Below the pieces are notes generated by a model. The model had not been told where the DNA came from, did no database searches, and saw only the letters and a program-made list of their open reading frames with translations. Of a DNA stretch of 64,000 bases, positions 33,968 through 43,473 are shown piece by piece. Source of the DNA: Streptococcus peroris ATCC 700780 (lineage in GTDB: Bacteria; Bacillota; Bacilli; Lactobacillales; Streptococcaceae); the NCBI RefSeq assembly GCF_000187585.1, contig NZ_GL732463.1:1488944-1552943 (forward strand), read 5' to 3'. The position numbers and the translations under genes were made by a program. Each line of letters starts with the position of its first letter. The first letter of the stretch is position 1.

Positions 33968-34333
33968 TTAAACTCCTTCAATATAATCTCTCAAAACAAT
34001 AGGTAGTTCTTCTTTTTCATAGCCAAATTCTACCATGACTGTGACAAACTGTTGCAGTTGTTCTACGGATAGTTGTTTACGGGATTGGCGGATTAAGTCC
34101 AAATCTTCTGTGACAAAACGTCCTGCGGTCCGCTTGGTGTAGACGAAGCCTTCTCTTTCCAGATTTGAAAGGGCACGTTGAATAGTGTTTGGATTGACGC
34201 CAGCCTCGCTAGCCAGTTCTCTGACAGTTGGCAGTTGTTGATTAGGCTCGAGTTTATGTGAAACAATTTGTAATTTAATTTTTTCCATAATCTGCATATA
34301 AAGGGGTTTGTTGTTATCAAATGTCCAGGACAT
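33968..34333 (-). CDS. GntR-family regulator, YtrA subfamily
   Basis: A 121-residue repressor-type protein: MSWTFDNNKPLYMQIMEKIKLQIVSHKLEPNQQLPTVRELASEAGVNPNTIQRALSNLEREGFVYTKRTAGRFV is the winged HTH, followed only by a short dimerising tail, the hallmark of the YtrA subfamily. AAAGGAG precedes the ATG; an in-frame GTG one codon earlier is less well placed. It heads the operon with the ATPase and permease and is probably autoregulatory. Confidence 0.9.
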   Translation of the reverse strand: MSWTFDNNKPLYMQIMEKIKLQIVSHKLEPNQQLPTVRELASEAGVNPNTIQRALSNLEREGFVYTKRTAGRFVTEDLDLIRQSRKQLSVEQLQQFVTVMVEFGYEKEELPIVLRDYIEGV

Positions 34334-34372
34334 CACGGTCTCCTTTCAACAATTTCTTTTTGTGTCACTTAA

Positions 34373-34401
34373 ATAATACAACTAAACAAAAAACTTGTCA
34401 A
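34373..34401 (-). promoter_or_regulatory. Promoter of the GntR-ABC operon
   Basis: Minus strand: consensus TTGACA (34401-34396), a 17-bp spacer and TATTAT (34378-34373). It is divergent from the nrdR promoter about 40 bp away. Confidence 0.82.
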
Positions 34402-34438
34402 GCCAAAAGGAGAATTATTTTGGGAATTGCTCAAAAAA

Positions 34439-34447
34439 TGGTATAAT
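34439..34447 (+). promoter_or_regulatory. Extended -10 promoter of nrdR
   Basis: TGG followed by a perfect TATAAT at 34442-34447; the -35 (TTTGGG) is poor. It lies 29 bp before the nrdR start. Confidence 0.72.
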
Positions 34448-34475
34448 GGAAAGAAAACGACAAGGAGGGGAAGGC

Positions 34476-34949
34476 ATGCGTTGTCCAAAATGTGGAGCTA
34501 CAAAATCTAGTGTAATTGATAGCCGTCAAGCCGAAGAAGGAAATACGATTAGAAGAAGACGTGAGTGCGAAGAATGCCAACATCGTTTTACGACCTATGA
34601 ACGTGTAGAAGAAAGAACCTTGGTTGTCGTTAAGAAAGATGGCACACGGGAGCAGTTTTCAAGAGATAAAATCTTTAATGGGATTATTCGTTCGGCCCAA
34701 AAACGTCCGGTATCCAGTGATGAGATTGGTATGGTCGTTAGTCGTATCGAACAAAAACTCCTCAGTCGTAATGATAATGAAATTCAAAGTGAGGATATCG
34801 GTTCTCTCGTTATGGAAGAATTGGCAGAACTAGATGAAATCACCTACGTTCGTTTTGCTAGTGTCTATCGTAGCTTTAAAGACGTGAGTGAACTCGAAAA
34901 TCTTCTCAAACAAATTACGCAATCTTCAAAGAAGAAAAAGGAAAAATAA
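34476..34949 (+). CDS. nrdR: Transcriptional repressor NrdR
   Basis: A 157-residue zinc-ribbon plus ATP-cone protein that represses ribonucleotide reductase genes according to dATP/ATP level. It begins [43 protein letters not shown], with the CxxC...CxxC zinc ligands, and the ATP-cone follows ([29 protein letters not shown]). The start at 34476 follows AAGGAGGGG. The stop is directly followed by the dnaB ATG, so nrdR-dnaB-dnaI form one unit, as in many Firmicutes. Confidence 0.97.
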   Translation: MRCPKCGATKSSVIDSRQAEEGNTIRRRRECEECQHRFTTYERVEERTLVVVKKDGTREQFSRDKIFNGIIRSAQKRPVSSDEIGMVVSRIEQKLLSRNDNEIQSEDIGSLVMEELAELDEITYVRFASVYRSFKDVSELENLLKQITQSSKKKKEK

Positions 34950-36119
34950 ATGAAGCCTAATGATCGTTTTTCTTTTCTAAAGAATAATCGGGTGTCGCAA
35001 GATCCCATAACTCTGGTGCAGTGCTACCTCCCGATTATCGGTCAGGATGCGCTAAACCTTTACCTTTATACCTTAGCCTTTTGGGATAATGGACAAAAGG
35101 AGCACCTTTTTGCTGCTATTCTCAATCATCTCAATTTTGGGATGGACAGACTCTTAAAAGCTTTTAAAATCTTATCGGCTTTCAATTTGATTACCCTCTA
35201 TCAAAAGGGTGACGTCTATGAACTTGCCATTCAACCAACGCTTTCTCAATCTGACTTCTTGCGTCATACGGTTTATCGTACCTTATTGGAGAAAAAAATT
35301 GGTGATTCAGCAGTATCTGATTTGTGCGGGGTGAAAGCAGATGGAGAAGCTTTAACTGTTCCTCTAAGTCAAGCCTTTCCAGAAATTGAAGACTTGGCTA
35401 GTCATGATGAAACACCAGTAAAAGCTAATTTTAAAAATGATTTTGATTTAGAACATTTTCGTCAGCTTATGGCAAGAGATGGCCTACGTTTCCAAGATGA
35501 GCAGTCAGATGTTTTAGAACTTTTTAAAATTGCTGACGAGAAAAAATGGACCTGGTTTGAGACCTATCAACTAGCCAAAGCGACAGCAGTTTCACAAGTC
35601 ATTTCTGTCAAGCGCATGCGTGAAAAATTAGTACAAAAGTCTATTTCATCAGATTTTAATTCCCAAGAAGAGACAGTTATCAGAGAAGCTAAACGTAAAA
35701 CTGCCCTGCAATTTTTAGCAGAAATCAAACAGACACGAAAGGCTGGCATCATCCAAGCTGAACGCGATTTGTTAAAACAGATGGCAGACCTAGGCTTGCT
35801 TGATGAAGTTATCAATGTCGTTATACTCTTGACCTTTAACAAGGTTGACTCGGCCAATCTCAATGAAAAATATGCCATGAAAGTGGCCAATGATTACTCT
35901 TATAACAAGATTAGATCTGCTGAAGAAGCTGTGCTCCGTATCAGAGAGAAGAATCAAAAAGGACAAGAACAAAAAACGGCAAAGACAACCAAAGAGAAAA
36001 GCAATGTCCCAAAATGGAGTAATCCAGAGTATAAAAATGAAACCAGCGAAGAAACTCGCTTGGAATTAGAACGTAAGAAAAAAGAAATGTTAGCCCGCTT
36101 AGGAAAAGGAGGAGACTAG
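34950..36119 (+). CDS. dnaB: Replication initiation and membrane attachment protein DnaB
   Basis: The Gram-positive helicase-loading cofactor, not the E. coli helicase of the same name. At 389 residues it has an N-terminal winged-helix region (QDPITLVQCYLPIIGQDALNLYLYTLAFWD) and a C-terminal DnaD-like domain (LLDEVINVVILLTFNKVDSANLNEKYAMKVANDYSYNKIRSAEEAV), then a lysine-rich tail (KKKEMLARLGKGGD). It abuts nrdR and dnaI with no intergenic bases and should act with DnaI to load DnaC. Confidence 0.93.
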   Translation: MKPNDRFSFLKNNRVSQDPITLVQCYLPIIGQDALNLYLYTLAFWDNGQKEHLFAAILNHLNFGMDRLLKAFKILSAFNLITLYQKGDVYELAIQPTLSQSDFLRHTVYRTLLEKKIGDSAVSDLCGVKADGEALTVPLSQAFPEIEDLASHDETPVKANFKNDFDLEHFRQLMARDGLRFQDEQSDVLELFKIADEKKWTWFETYQLAKATAVSQVISVKRMREKLVQKSISSDFNSQEETVIREAKRKTALQFLAEIKQTRKAGIIQAERDLLKQMADLGLLDEVINVVILLTFNKVDSANLNEKYAMKVANDYSYNKIRSAEEAVLRIREKNQKGQEQKTAKTTKEKSNVPKWSNPEYKNETSEETRLELERKKKEMLARLGKGGD

Positions 36120-37016
36120 ATGGAAAGTGTAGGAGATGTGCTTAAAAGTCATCCCAGTCGTTTTCAATACCAGGACTTGGTCCAACAGATTGTAAAAGAT
36201 CCGGATGTTGCGGCCTTTATCCAGAAGGAATCTCTCAGTCAAGAGGAATTGAATCGTAGTATCTCTAAGTTTAACCAGTACATCACTGAGCGCGATAAGT
36301 TCTTTCGCGGAGATACCGACTATGTTGCCCGTGGATACAAGCCAATTCTAGTTATGAATCATGGTTACGCAGATGTAGCTTATGAGGAAACTCCGGAACT
36401 GATTGCAGCTGAGAAAGAAGCGGCTATCAAGAATCGCCTCAGACTGATTAATCTTCCAGCTAGTCTTAAAAAAGCTAGTTTGGCCCAAGTTGACTTAGAT
36501 GATGAAGGGCGTTTGCCAGTTTTTGAAAAGCTCTTTACCTTTGTTGAGCAATATCCAGAAGTCCGTAAAGGTCTTTATCTCTATGGAGACTTTGGTGTTG
36601 GGAAGAGTTTTATGGTAGCTGCCCTAGCCCATGATTTGTCAGAAAAACGTGGCGTTTCATCTACTCTTCTTCATTATCCGAGTTTTGTCATTGATGTCAA
36701 AAATGCTATCGGTGATGGGAATGTCAAGAATGTAGTCGATGAAATCAAGCAAGCTGAAGTCTTGATTTTTGATGATATTGGCGCGGAACAATCAACACCT
36801 TGGGTGCGTGATGAAGTCTTGCAAGTCATTCTCCAGTATCGTATGCAGGAAGATTTGCCGACCTTCTTTACCTCAAATTTCAATTTTGAAGATTTGGAAA
36901 AACATTTTGCTAAAGGTAGGAACGGAAACGATGAAACCTGGGAAGCTAGACGTGTGATGGAGCGTATCCGCTATTTAGCAGAAGAGACACGACTAGAAGG
37001 AGAAAATCGCCGATGA
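36120..37016 (+). CDS. dnaI: Primosomal protein DnaI, helicase loader
   Basis: A 298-residue AAA+ ATPase that loads the replicative helicase. An N-terminal helicase-interacting domain precedes Walker A LYGDFGVGKSFMVAALAHDL near residue 158 and Walker B VLIFDDIGAEQSTPW near 218, followed by the sensor TFFTSNFNFEDLEKHF. The ATG overlaps none of dnaB but follows its stop directly; its own stop overlaps the nitroreductase start (ATGA). Confidence 0.95.
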   Translation: MESVGDVLKSHPSRFQYQDLVQQIVKDPDVAAFIQKESLSQEELNRSISKFNQYITERDKFFRGDTDYVARGYKPILVMNHGYADVAYEETPELIAAEKEAAIKNRLRLINLPASLKKASLAQVDLDDEGRLPVFEKLFTFVEQYPEVRKGLYLYGDFGVGKSFMVAALAHDLSEKRGVSSTLLHYPSFVIDVKNAIGDGNVKNVVDEIKQAEVLIFDDIGAEQSTPWVRDEVLQVILQYRMQEDLPTFFTSNFNFEDLEKHFAKGRNGNDETWEARRVMERIRYLAEETRLEGENRR

Positions 37017-37726
37017 GTGAAACGATTCAATTAATGAAATCTCATACCTCGGTTCGCAGATTTAATGAAGAAGCGATTCCTCAAGAAGATTTAAATACCA
37101 TTTTGTCTGCAGGACAAATGGCTTCTTCTTGGAAAAATTTCCAATCCTATTCTGTGATTGTAGTCAGAAGTCAAGAAAAGAAAGATGCTCTTTATGAGCT
37201 AGTTCCTCAGGAAGCGATTCGTCAGTCTGCTGCCTTTCTCCTCTTTGTAGGTGATTTAAACCGTGCAGAAAAAGGAGCTCGTCTCCATACGGATACTTTC
37301 CAACCTCAAGGAGTGGAAGGACTTCTTATCACCTCTGTGGACGCAGCATTAGCTGGGCAAAACACCTTGCTTGCGGCAGAAAGCCTTGGCTATGGTGGAG
37401 TGATTATCGGTTTGGTGCGTTACAAATCTGTTGAATTAGCAGAATTGTTCAAGCTTCCTGACTACACCTATCCAGTTTTTGGGATTGCGCTCGGTGTTCC
37501 AAACCAACAACATGATGTCAAACCAAGATTACCACTCGAAAATGTTGTGTTTGAGGAAGAATACCAAGAACAAACAACTGAGGCTATTGAAGCCTATGAC
37601 CGTGTGCAGACTGAATACGCAGGAGCGCGTGCGACTACGACTTGGAGTCAACGTCTTGCAGAGCAATTCGGTCAGCCTGAACCAAGCTCAACTAGAGAAA
37701 ATCTTGAACAAAAGAACTTATTGTAG
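37013..37726 (+). CDS. Nitroreductase-family NAD(P)H oxidoreductase
   Basis: A 237-residue flavoprotein of the NfsA/FRP type. The N-terminus (MKSHTSVRRFNEEAIPQEDLNTILSAGQMASSWKNFQSYSVIVVRS) contains the conserved S-R-R FMN-phosphate contact and QMASSWKNFQ loop, and the C-terminal half has GYGGVIIGLVRYKSVELAELFKLPDYTYPVFGIALGVP. It reduces nitro compounds, quinones or flavins; the natural substrate is unknown. It overlaps dnaI by 4 bp and precedes der by 13 bp. Confidence 0.9.
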   Translation: MSETIQLMKSHTSVRRFNEEAIPQEDLNTILSAGQMASSWKNFQSYSVIVVRSQEKKDALYELVPQEAIRQSAAFLLFVGDLNRAEKGARLHTDTFQPQGVEGLLITSVDAALAGQNTLLAAESLGYGGVIIGLVRYKSVELAELFKLPDYTYPVFGIALGVPNQQHDVKPRLPLENVVFEEEYQEQTTEAIEAYDRVQTEYAGARATTTWSQRLAEQFGQPEPSSTRENLEQKNLL

Positions 37727-37739
37727 AAAGTGAGAAAAC

Positions 37740-39050
37740 ATGGCCTTACCAACTGTTGCCATCGTAGGACGTCCCAATGTTGGGAAATCAACCCTGTTTA
37801 ACCGTATTGCAGGGGAACGCATCTCAATCGTAGAAGATGTCGAAGGAGTAACACGAGACCGTATCTATGCTACTGGTGAATGGCTCAACCGTTCTTTCAG
37901 TATGATTGATACTGGAGGGATTGATGATGTTGATGCTCCGTTTATGGAACAAATCAAGCACCAGGCAGAGATTGCCATGGAAGAAGCTGATGTTATTGTC
38001 TTTGTGGTTTCTGGGAAAGAAGGAATCACGGATGCAGACGAATACGTGGCTCGTAAACTCTATAAAACTCATAAACCTGTCATCCTTGCGGTCAACAAAG
38101 TGGACAACCCAGAGATGCGTAATGAAATTTATGATTTTTATGCACTAGGTTTGGGTGAACCCCTGCCAATTTCATCTGTGCACGGGATTGGTACAGGTGA
38201 TGTGTTAGACGCCATCGTCGAGAATCTCCCACAGGAATTCGAAGAAGAAAATCCAGATGTCATTAAATTTAGTTTGATTGGTCGCCCAAATGTCGGAAAA
38301 TCGAGCTTGATCAATGCCATTTTGGGAGAAGACCGCGTCATTGCCAGTCCTGTAGCTGGTACAACTCGTGATGCCATTGATACGCATTTTACAGATGCTG
38401 ACGGCCAAGAATTTACTATGATTGATACTGCTGGTATGCGTAAATCTGGTAAAGTCTATGAAAATACTGAGAAATACTCTGTTATGCGTGCCATGCGTGC
38501 TATTGACCGTTCAGATGTAGTCTTGATGGTCCTCAATGCCGAAGAAGGGATTCGTGAGTATGACAAACGTATCGCCGGATTTGCTCACGAAGCCGGTAAA
38601 GGAATGATCATCGTAGTTAACAAGTGGGATACTCTTGAGAAAGATAACCACACTATGAAAAACTGGGAAGACGACATCCGTGAGCAGTTTCAGTATCTGC
38701 CTTACGCACCGATTATCTTTGTATCAGCTTTGACCAAGCAGCGTCTTCACAAGTTGCCTGAGATGATTAAGCAAATCAGCGAGAGTCAAAATACCCGTAT
38801 TCCATCAGCTGTCTTGAATGACGTGATTATGGATGCTATTGCTATCAACCCTACGCCGACAGACAAAGGGAAACGCCTCAAGATTTTCTATGCGACTCAA
38901 GTGGCAACCAAACCACCAACCTTTGTCATCTTTGTCAACGAAGAAGAACTGATGCACTTCTCTTACTTGCGTTTCTTGGAAAATCAAATCCGCAAGGCCT
39001 TTGTCTTTGAAGGGACCCCAATCCATCTCATTGCAAGAAAGCGAAAATAG
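37740..39050 (+). CDS. der: Ribosome-associated GTPase Der (EngA)
   Basis: A 436-residue GTPase needed for assembly of the 50S ribosomal subunit. Two tandem G domains are visible: [14 protein letters not shown] near residue 9 with DTGGID, NKVD, and [14 protein letters not shown] near residue 181 with [18 protein letters not shown]-like domain ends the protein ([31 protein letters not shown]). GTGAGAAAAC precedes the ATG, and the gene ends before a terminator. Confidence 0.98.
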   Translation: MALPTVAIVGRPNVGKSTLFNRIAGERISIVEDVEGVTRDRIYATGEWLNRSFSMIDTGGIDDVDAPFMEQIKHQAEIAMEEADVIVFVVSGKEGITDADEYVARKLYKTHKPVILAVNKVDNPEMRNEIYDFYALGLGEPLPISSVHGIGTGDVLDAIVENLPQEFEEENPDVIKFSLIGRPNVGKSSLINAILGEDRVIASPVAGTTRDAIDTHFTDADGQEFTMIDTAGMRKSGKVYENTEKYSVMRAMRAIDRSDVVLMVLNAEEGIREYDKRIAGFAHEAGKGMIIVVNKWDTLEKDNHTMKNWEDDIREQFQYLPYAPIIFVSALTKQRLHKLPEMIKQISESQNTRIPSAVLNDVIMDAIAINPTPTDKGKRLKIFYATQVATKPPTFVIFVNEEELMHFSYLRFLENQIRKAFVFEGTPIHLIARKRK

Positions 39051-39064
39051 AATGATAAACGAAT

Positions 39065-39090
39065 AAGAAGGATATCAAGCCTTCTTTTTT
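39065..39090 (+). terminator. der terminator
   Basis: AAGAAGG with CCTTCTT (7-bp stem, 8-nt loop) is followed by a T run, 14 bp after the der stop. Confidence 0.85.
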
Positions 39091-39244
39091 GTAAATAGCA
39101 TTAAGAGAATAGAGCTAACATTGTCATCAAATGAACATGGTTTTCTGAACTCTTGTCATAATTTTGTAATGAAAATGTACTTTCTTTGTAAAATTCAAAA
39201 TGCTATAATGCTCTAAACAATTTTCCTTGTACAAGGAGGTTATG

Positions 39245-40069
39245 ATGAAAAAAGATAGATTGTTAAAGAATCGTTTCTGGGTGCATCTACTTGGCCTGCT
39301 GATGGCATTTTTCTTCCTATCAGCATTCACAGCACCTGAAAAACCAGACTATGGTATCTATGATCCAAATCATTATTTGACAGAGGAAACCATTACTCAA
39401 ATTCGTGATTTGAATGAAGCCAATAGTAAAAAAGCAGAAAAGCTTCAAATAGGTGTCTATATCGTAGACAGTTTGGAAGGTGAAAGCATCGAAACAGTGG
39501 CTAATGAAACAGCCAGAGCTTGGAAGATAGGCTATTCAGGAGATAATTTTGGGAGCCTCATTGTAGTAGCCGTTCAAGATCGCAAATCACGGATTGAAAC
39601 CAGTAACAATACAGCTGTTAGGATAACAGACTATCAAACCAAGCAGTTATTGGCAGCTAGTCGTACGGATTTTAAAAATGGGGATTATAGTAAAGGAATT
39701 TTAGCGATTACCAAAGGATTGGATAACCAGTTTTATAAAGGAACTGGAACTCTTCCGTCTGATGAATCCTCTAAAATCAAACGTTATTCTGAAAACATCA
39801 ATGGTATATATACTAATCGAGATAGAAGTAGCTCATCGAATCGCCATCAGAAAAAAGATCCCATAAAAGATTTCTTTAGCTTCGCGGTGGTGATCTATTT
39901 CATTGGAGTTATAATTGCCATTATTAGAGGTGGAGGCTCATCTGGGGGTGGCTGGTGGTTCAGTGACTCATCCGATTCAGATTCGTCTTGGTCCGATTCA
40001 GGCTCAGATTCTTCTAGTGACTGGGACGGCGGTGGCTTTGATGGTGGTGGTTCATCTGATGATTGGTAA
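39245..40069 (+). CDS. TPM-domain membrane protein with Gly/Ser/Asp-rich tail
   Basis: A 274-residue protein with an N-terminal hydrophobic signal/anchor (about residues 12-30), a TPM_phosphatase (YgcG-like) domain (YGIYDPNHYLTEETITQIRDLNEANSKKAEKLQIGVYIVDSLEGESIETVANETARAWKIG), a second membrane helix near 217-232 (FAVVIYFIGVIIAIIRGG), and an extracytoplasmic-type tail of repeated Ser-Asp, Trp and Gly. AAGGAGG five bases before the ATG at 39245 sets the start. The next gene is lemA, and TPM-LemA pairs are common, though their joint role is unclear. Confidence 0.83.
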   Translation: MKKDRLLKNRFWVHLLGLLMAFFFLSAFTAPEKPDYGIYDPNHYLTEETITQIRDLNEANSKKAEKLQIGVYIVDSLEGESIETVANETARAWKIGYSGDNFGSLIVVAVQDRKSRIETSNNTAVRITDYQTKQLLAASRTDFKNGDYSKGILAITKGLDNQFYKGTGTLPSDESSKIKRYSENINGIYTNRDRSSSSNRHQKKDPIKDFFSFAVVIYFIGVIIAIIRGGGSSGGGWWFSDSSDSDSSWSDSGSDSSSDWDGGGFDGGGSSDDW

Positions 40070-40108
40070 TGTTCGTATGAAATTTAAAGAAATAAGTAGG
40101 TTTAAGAA

Positions 40109-40702
40109 ATGAAAAATAAAGGAATTATTTATGTATTAAGCATTTTACTGGCTATTATTTTATTAGGTGGTTGCTCTGTAGTAGGTACTTATAACGGTCT
40201 TGTATCAGAGCAAACCAAGGTTGAACAAGCACAAGCAGATGTGGCGACAGCCCTTCAACGCCGTTCAGACTTGATTGGAAATCTGGTAGAGTCTGTAAAA
40301 GGGCAGATGAACCATGAGACAGAAGTCTTTACCCAGATTGCAGCGGCGCGAGCAAAAATTGGAAATGGCTCAGTGACCTCAAAGGAAAATCAAGAGGCCC
40401 AAGGAGAGTTGAGTTCAGCTATTTCACGCCTGCTTGTGTTGACGGAGAACTATCCTGAGCTTAAGAGCAATCAAAATGTGGAACAACTCATGACGGAGTT
40501 AGCTGGAAGCGAAAATCGTATTTTTGTAGCTCGAAAAGATTATAACAAAGTGGCTACTGCATACAATCAAAAACTAAGAAGCTTCCCAACTGTTCTCTTT
40601 GCCAATATGATGAACTTTAAAGAGGCAGAAACCTTCAAAGAAAGCGAAGAAGCCAAGATAGCTCCAAAGGTAGACTTTAGTCATTCTACAACAAAAGAAT
40701 AG
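40109..40702 (+). CDS. LemA-family protein
   Basis: A 197-residue protein with an N-terminal hydrophobic segment ending in LLGGC (C22 fits a lipobox), then YNGLVSEQTKVEQAQADVATALQRRSDLIGNLVESVKGQMNHETEVFTQIAAARAKIG, the LemA helical bundle signature, and PTVLFANMMNFKEAETF near the end. Typical LemA proteins have a membrane anchor and a coiled-coil body. It lies 39 bp after the TPM protein gene and before a terminator, so the two are a unit. Confidence 0.88.
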   Translation: MKNKGIIYVLSILLAIILLGGCSVVGTYNGLVSEQTKVEQAQADVATALQRRSDLIGNLVESVKGQMNHETEVFTQIAAARAKIGNGSVTSKENQEAQGELSSAISRLLVLTENYPELKSNQNVEQLMTELAGSENRIFVARKDYNKVATAYNQKLRSFPTVLFANMMNFKEAETFKESEEAKIAPKVDFSHSTTKE

Positions 40703-40755
40703 GCTCGACATTTCTAAAAGAAAATCGATAACCAAAATAGTTTGATTAGTGATAA

Positions 40756-40783
40756 AAAAGAGGCTTTTAATGAGCCTCTTTTA
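40756..40783 (+). terminator. Terminator after lemA
   Basis: AAAAGAGGCT with AGCCTCTTTT forms a 10-bp perfect stem around a 7-nt loop. Confidence 0.9.
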
Positions 40784-40807
40784 GCTTGTATAAACACGGA
40801 TTCTTTC

Positions 40808-40836
40808 TTGAAAAAACTTGGCAAATATGCTACAAT
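40808..40836 (+). promoter_or_regulatory. Promoter of secA
   Basis: TTGAAA at 40808-40813, a 17-bp spacer and TACAAT at 40831-40836 preceded by TGC. Confidence 0.82.
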
Positions 40837-40879
40837 AAAAAGAACATTCTAAAAACCAGGATTTAAAGTAAGGAAAAAA

Positions 40880-43393
40880 ATGGCAAATTTACTAAAAACA
40901 ATTATCGAAAATGATAAAGGGGAACTTCGTCGCTTAGAAAAGATGGCTGATAAAGTCCTCAAATACGAAGATGAAATGGCTGCCTTGTCAGATGAACAAT
41001 TGCAAGCAAAGACCGAGGAGTTCAAACAACGTTATCAAAATGGAGAATCTCTTGACTCTTTGCTATACGAGGCATTCGCTGTTGTTCGTGAAGGTGCTAA
41101 GCGTGTCCTAGGCCTCTTCCCATACAAGGTTCAGGTTATGGGTGGGATTGTTCTCCACCACGGTGACGTTCCAGAGATGCGTACGGGTGAAGGAAAAACC
41201 TTGACAGCAACGATGCCGGTTTATCTAAATGCTCTTTCAGGTAAGGGTGTCCACGTAGTTACTGTCAACGAATACCTTACAGAACGTGACGCGACTGAGA
41301 TGGGAGAATTGTACTCATGGCTTGGCTTATCAGTTGGGATCAACTTAGCTGCCAAATCTCCGATGGAGAAAAAAGAAGCTTATGAGTGTGATATTACGTA
41401 CTCAACTAACTCAGAAATTGGTTTTGACTATCTGCGTGATAACATGGTTGTTCGTGCGGAGAACATGGTTCAACGCCCGCTCAATTATGCTTTGGTCGAT
41501 GAGGTCGACTCTATCCTGATTGATGAAGCCCGTACACCATTGATCGTTTCAGGAGCTAATGCAGTTGAAACGAGCCAACTCTATAATATGGCGGATAACT
41601 TTGTGAAGTCCTTAGATAAGGATGACTACATCATCGATATTCAGTCTAAGACAATTGGTTTATCTGATTCAGGTATTGATAAGGCTGAGGAATACTTCAA
41701 GTTAGAGAACCTTTACGATATCGACAACGTGGCTCTTACTCACTATATCGACAACGCTCTTCGTGCCAACTACATCATGATTCTTGATATCGACTATGTG
41801 GTTAGCGAAGAACAGGAAATCTTGATTGTTGACCAATTTACAGGTCGTACTATGGAAGGTCGCCGTTATTCTGATGGTTTGCACCAAGCAATTGAAGCTA
41901 AAGAAGGTGTGCCAATCCAAGACGAAACCAAAACCTCAGCTTCTATTACCTACCAAAACCTCTTCCGTATGTATAAAAAATTGGCAGGTATGACGGGTAC
42001 TGGTAAAACAGAAGAAGAAGAATTCCGCGAAATCTACAACATCCGTGTTATTCCAATTCCTACTAACCGTCCAATCAAACGTATCGACCACTCAGACCTT
42101 CTCTATGCTAGTCTCGATGCAAAATTCAAGGCTGTCGTTGAAGATGTTAAAGCACGTTACCAAAAAGGTCAACCAGTCTTGGTAGGTACTGTTGCCGTTG
42201 AAACCAGTGCTCTACTTTCTAAGAAATTGGTTGAGGCAGGTGTGCCACATGAAGTATTGAATGCCAAAAACCACTATAGAGAAGCGCAAATCATCATGAA
42301 TGCGGGTCAACGTGGTGCGATTACTATCGCAACCAATATGGCCGGTCGTGGTACCGATATTAAGCTGGGTGAAGGTGTTCGTGAATTGGGTGGACTTTGT
42401 GTCATCGGTACAGAACGTCATGAGAGTCGTCGTATTGACAACCAGCTTCGTGGACGTTCAGGTCGTCAAGGTGACCCAGGAGAATCACAATTCTACTTGT
42501 CACTCGAAGATGAATTGATGAAACGTTTCGGTTCAGAACGCTTGAAGGGTGTCTTTGAACGTCTGAATATGTCTGATGAAGCGATTGAATCTCGTATGTT
42601 GACACGCCAAGTTGAAGCAGCTCAAAAACGTGTTGAAGGAAACAACTACGATACTCGTAAACAAGTCCTTCAATATGACGATGTCATGCGTGAACAACGT
42701 GAGATTATTTACGCACAACGTTATGATGTTATCACTGCAGATCGTGACTTGGCACCAGAAATTCATGCGATGATTCGTCGTACTATTGGTCGAATTGTGG
42801 ATGGACATGTTCGTTCTAAACAGGATGAAAAACTCGAAGCAATCTTGAACTTTGCGAAGTACAACTTGCTTCCAGAAGATTCAATTTCACTTTCAGACTT
42901 AGAAGGCTTGTCAGACCAAGCTATTAAAGATGAACTGTACCAACGTGCATTGAAAGTCTACGATAGCCAAGTTGCTAAACTACGTGATGAAGAATCCGTA
43001 AAAGAATTCCAAAAAGTCTTGATTCTACGTGTTGTAGATAATAAGTGGACAGACCATATTGATGCCCTTGATCAGTTGCGTAATGCGGTTGGGCTTCGTG
43101 GTTATGCTCAAAACAACCCAGTTGTTGAGTATCAATCAGAAGGTTTCCGTATGTTTAATGATATGATTGGTTCCATTGAATTCGATGTGACTCGCTTGAT
43201 GATGAAAGCACAAATCCATGAACAAGAGCGTCCACAAACGGAACACCATATCAGTACGACAGCAACTAGAAATATTGCTTCGCAACAAAAAAATCTTCCA
43301 GCCGATTTGGACCTAAGTCAAGTGAAACGCAATGACTTGTGCCCATGTGGTTCTGGTAAGAAATTTAAAAATTGTCACGGTAAACAACGTTAA
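40880..43393 (+). CDS. secA: Preprotein translocase ATPase SecA
   Basis: The 837-residue motor of general secretion through SecYEG. Walker A region [20 protein letters not shown] near residue 99, [19 protein letters not shown] (Walker B) near 211, [15 protein letters not shown] and [23 protein letters not shown] in the second motor domain, and the C-terminal zinc motif [14 protein letters not shown]. Length and order are those of the housekeeping SecA, not the accessory SecA2. A hairpin follows before the DAHP synthase gene. Confidence 0.98.
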   Translation: MANLLKTIIENDKGELRRLEKMADKVLKYEDEMAALSDEQLQAKTEEFKQRYQNGESLDSLLYEAFAVVREGAKRVLGLFPYKVQVMGGIVLHHGDVPEMRTGEGKTLTATMPVYLNALSGKGVHVVTVNEYLTERDATEMGELYSWLGLSVGINLAAKSPMEKKEAYECDITYSTNSEIGFDYLRDNMVVRAENMVQRPLNYALVDEVDSILIDEARTPLIVSGANAVETSQLYNMADNFVKSLDKDDYIIDIQSKTIGLSDSGIDKAEEYFKLENLYDIDNVALTHYIDNALRANYIMILDIDYVVSEEQEILIVDQFTGRTMEGRRYSDGLHQAIEAKEGVPIQDETKTSASITYQNLFRMYKKLAGMTGTGKTEEEEFREIYNIRVIPIPTNRPIKRIDHSDLLYASLDAKFKAVVEDVKARYQKGQPVLVGTVAVETSALLSKKLVEAGVPHEVLNAKNHYREAQIIMNAGQRGAITIATNMAGRGTDIKLGEGVRELGGLCVIGTERHESRRIDNQLRGRSGRQGDPGESQFYLSLEDELMKRFGSERLKGVFERLNMSDEAIESRMLTRQVEAAQKRVEGNNYDTRKQVLQYDDVMREQREIIYAQRYDVITADRDLAPEIHAMIRRTIGRIVDGHVRSKQDEKLEAILNFAKYNLLPEDSISLSDLEGLSDQAIKDELYQRALKVYDSQVAKLRDEESVKEFQKVLILRVVDNKWTDHIDALDQLRNAVGLRGYAQNNPVVEYQSEGFRMFNDMIGSIEFDVTRLMMKAQIHEQERPQTEHHISTTATRNIASQQKNLPADLDLSQVKRNDLCPCGSGKKFKNCHGKQR

Positions 43394-43410
43394 GAATGAT
43401 AATTTTCAGG

Positions 43411-43449
43411 CGGATGCCTAGTGAAAAGTGAATTTTCGCTTGGCGTCCG
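43411..43449 (+). promoter_or_regulatory. Strong hairpin between secA and the first DAHP synthase
   Basis: CGGATGCC (43411-43418) pairs with GGCGTCCG (43442-43449), and inside it AGTGAAAA (43420-43427) pairs with TTTTCGCT (43433-43440), each with one G-T pair, closed by a 5-nt loop. No T run follows, so it is not a classic terminator; it could be an attenuator-like or mRNA-processing structure. Confidence 0.6.
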
Positions 43450-43473
43450 TTTGCCTTTACAAGGAGTTGAATG

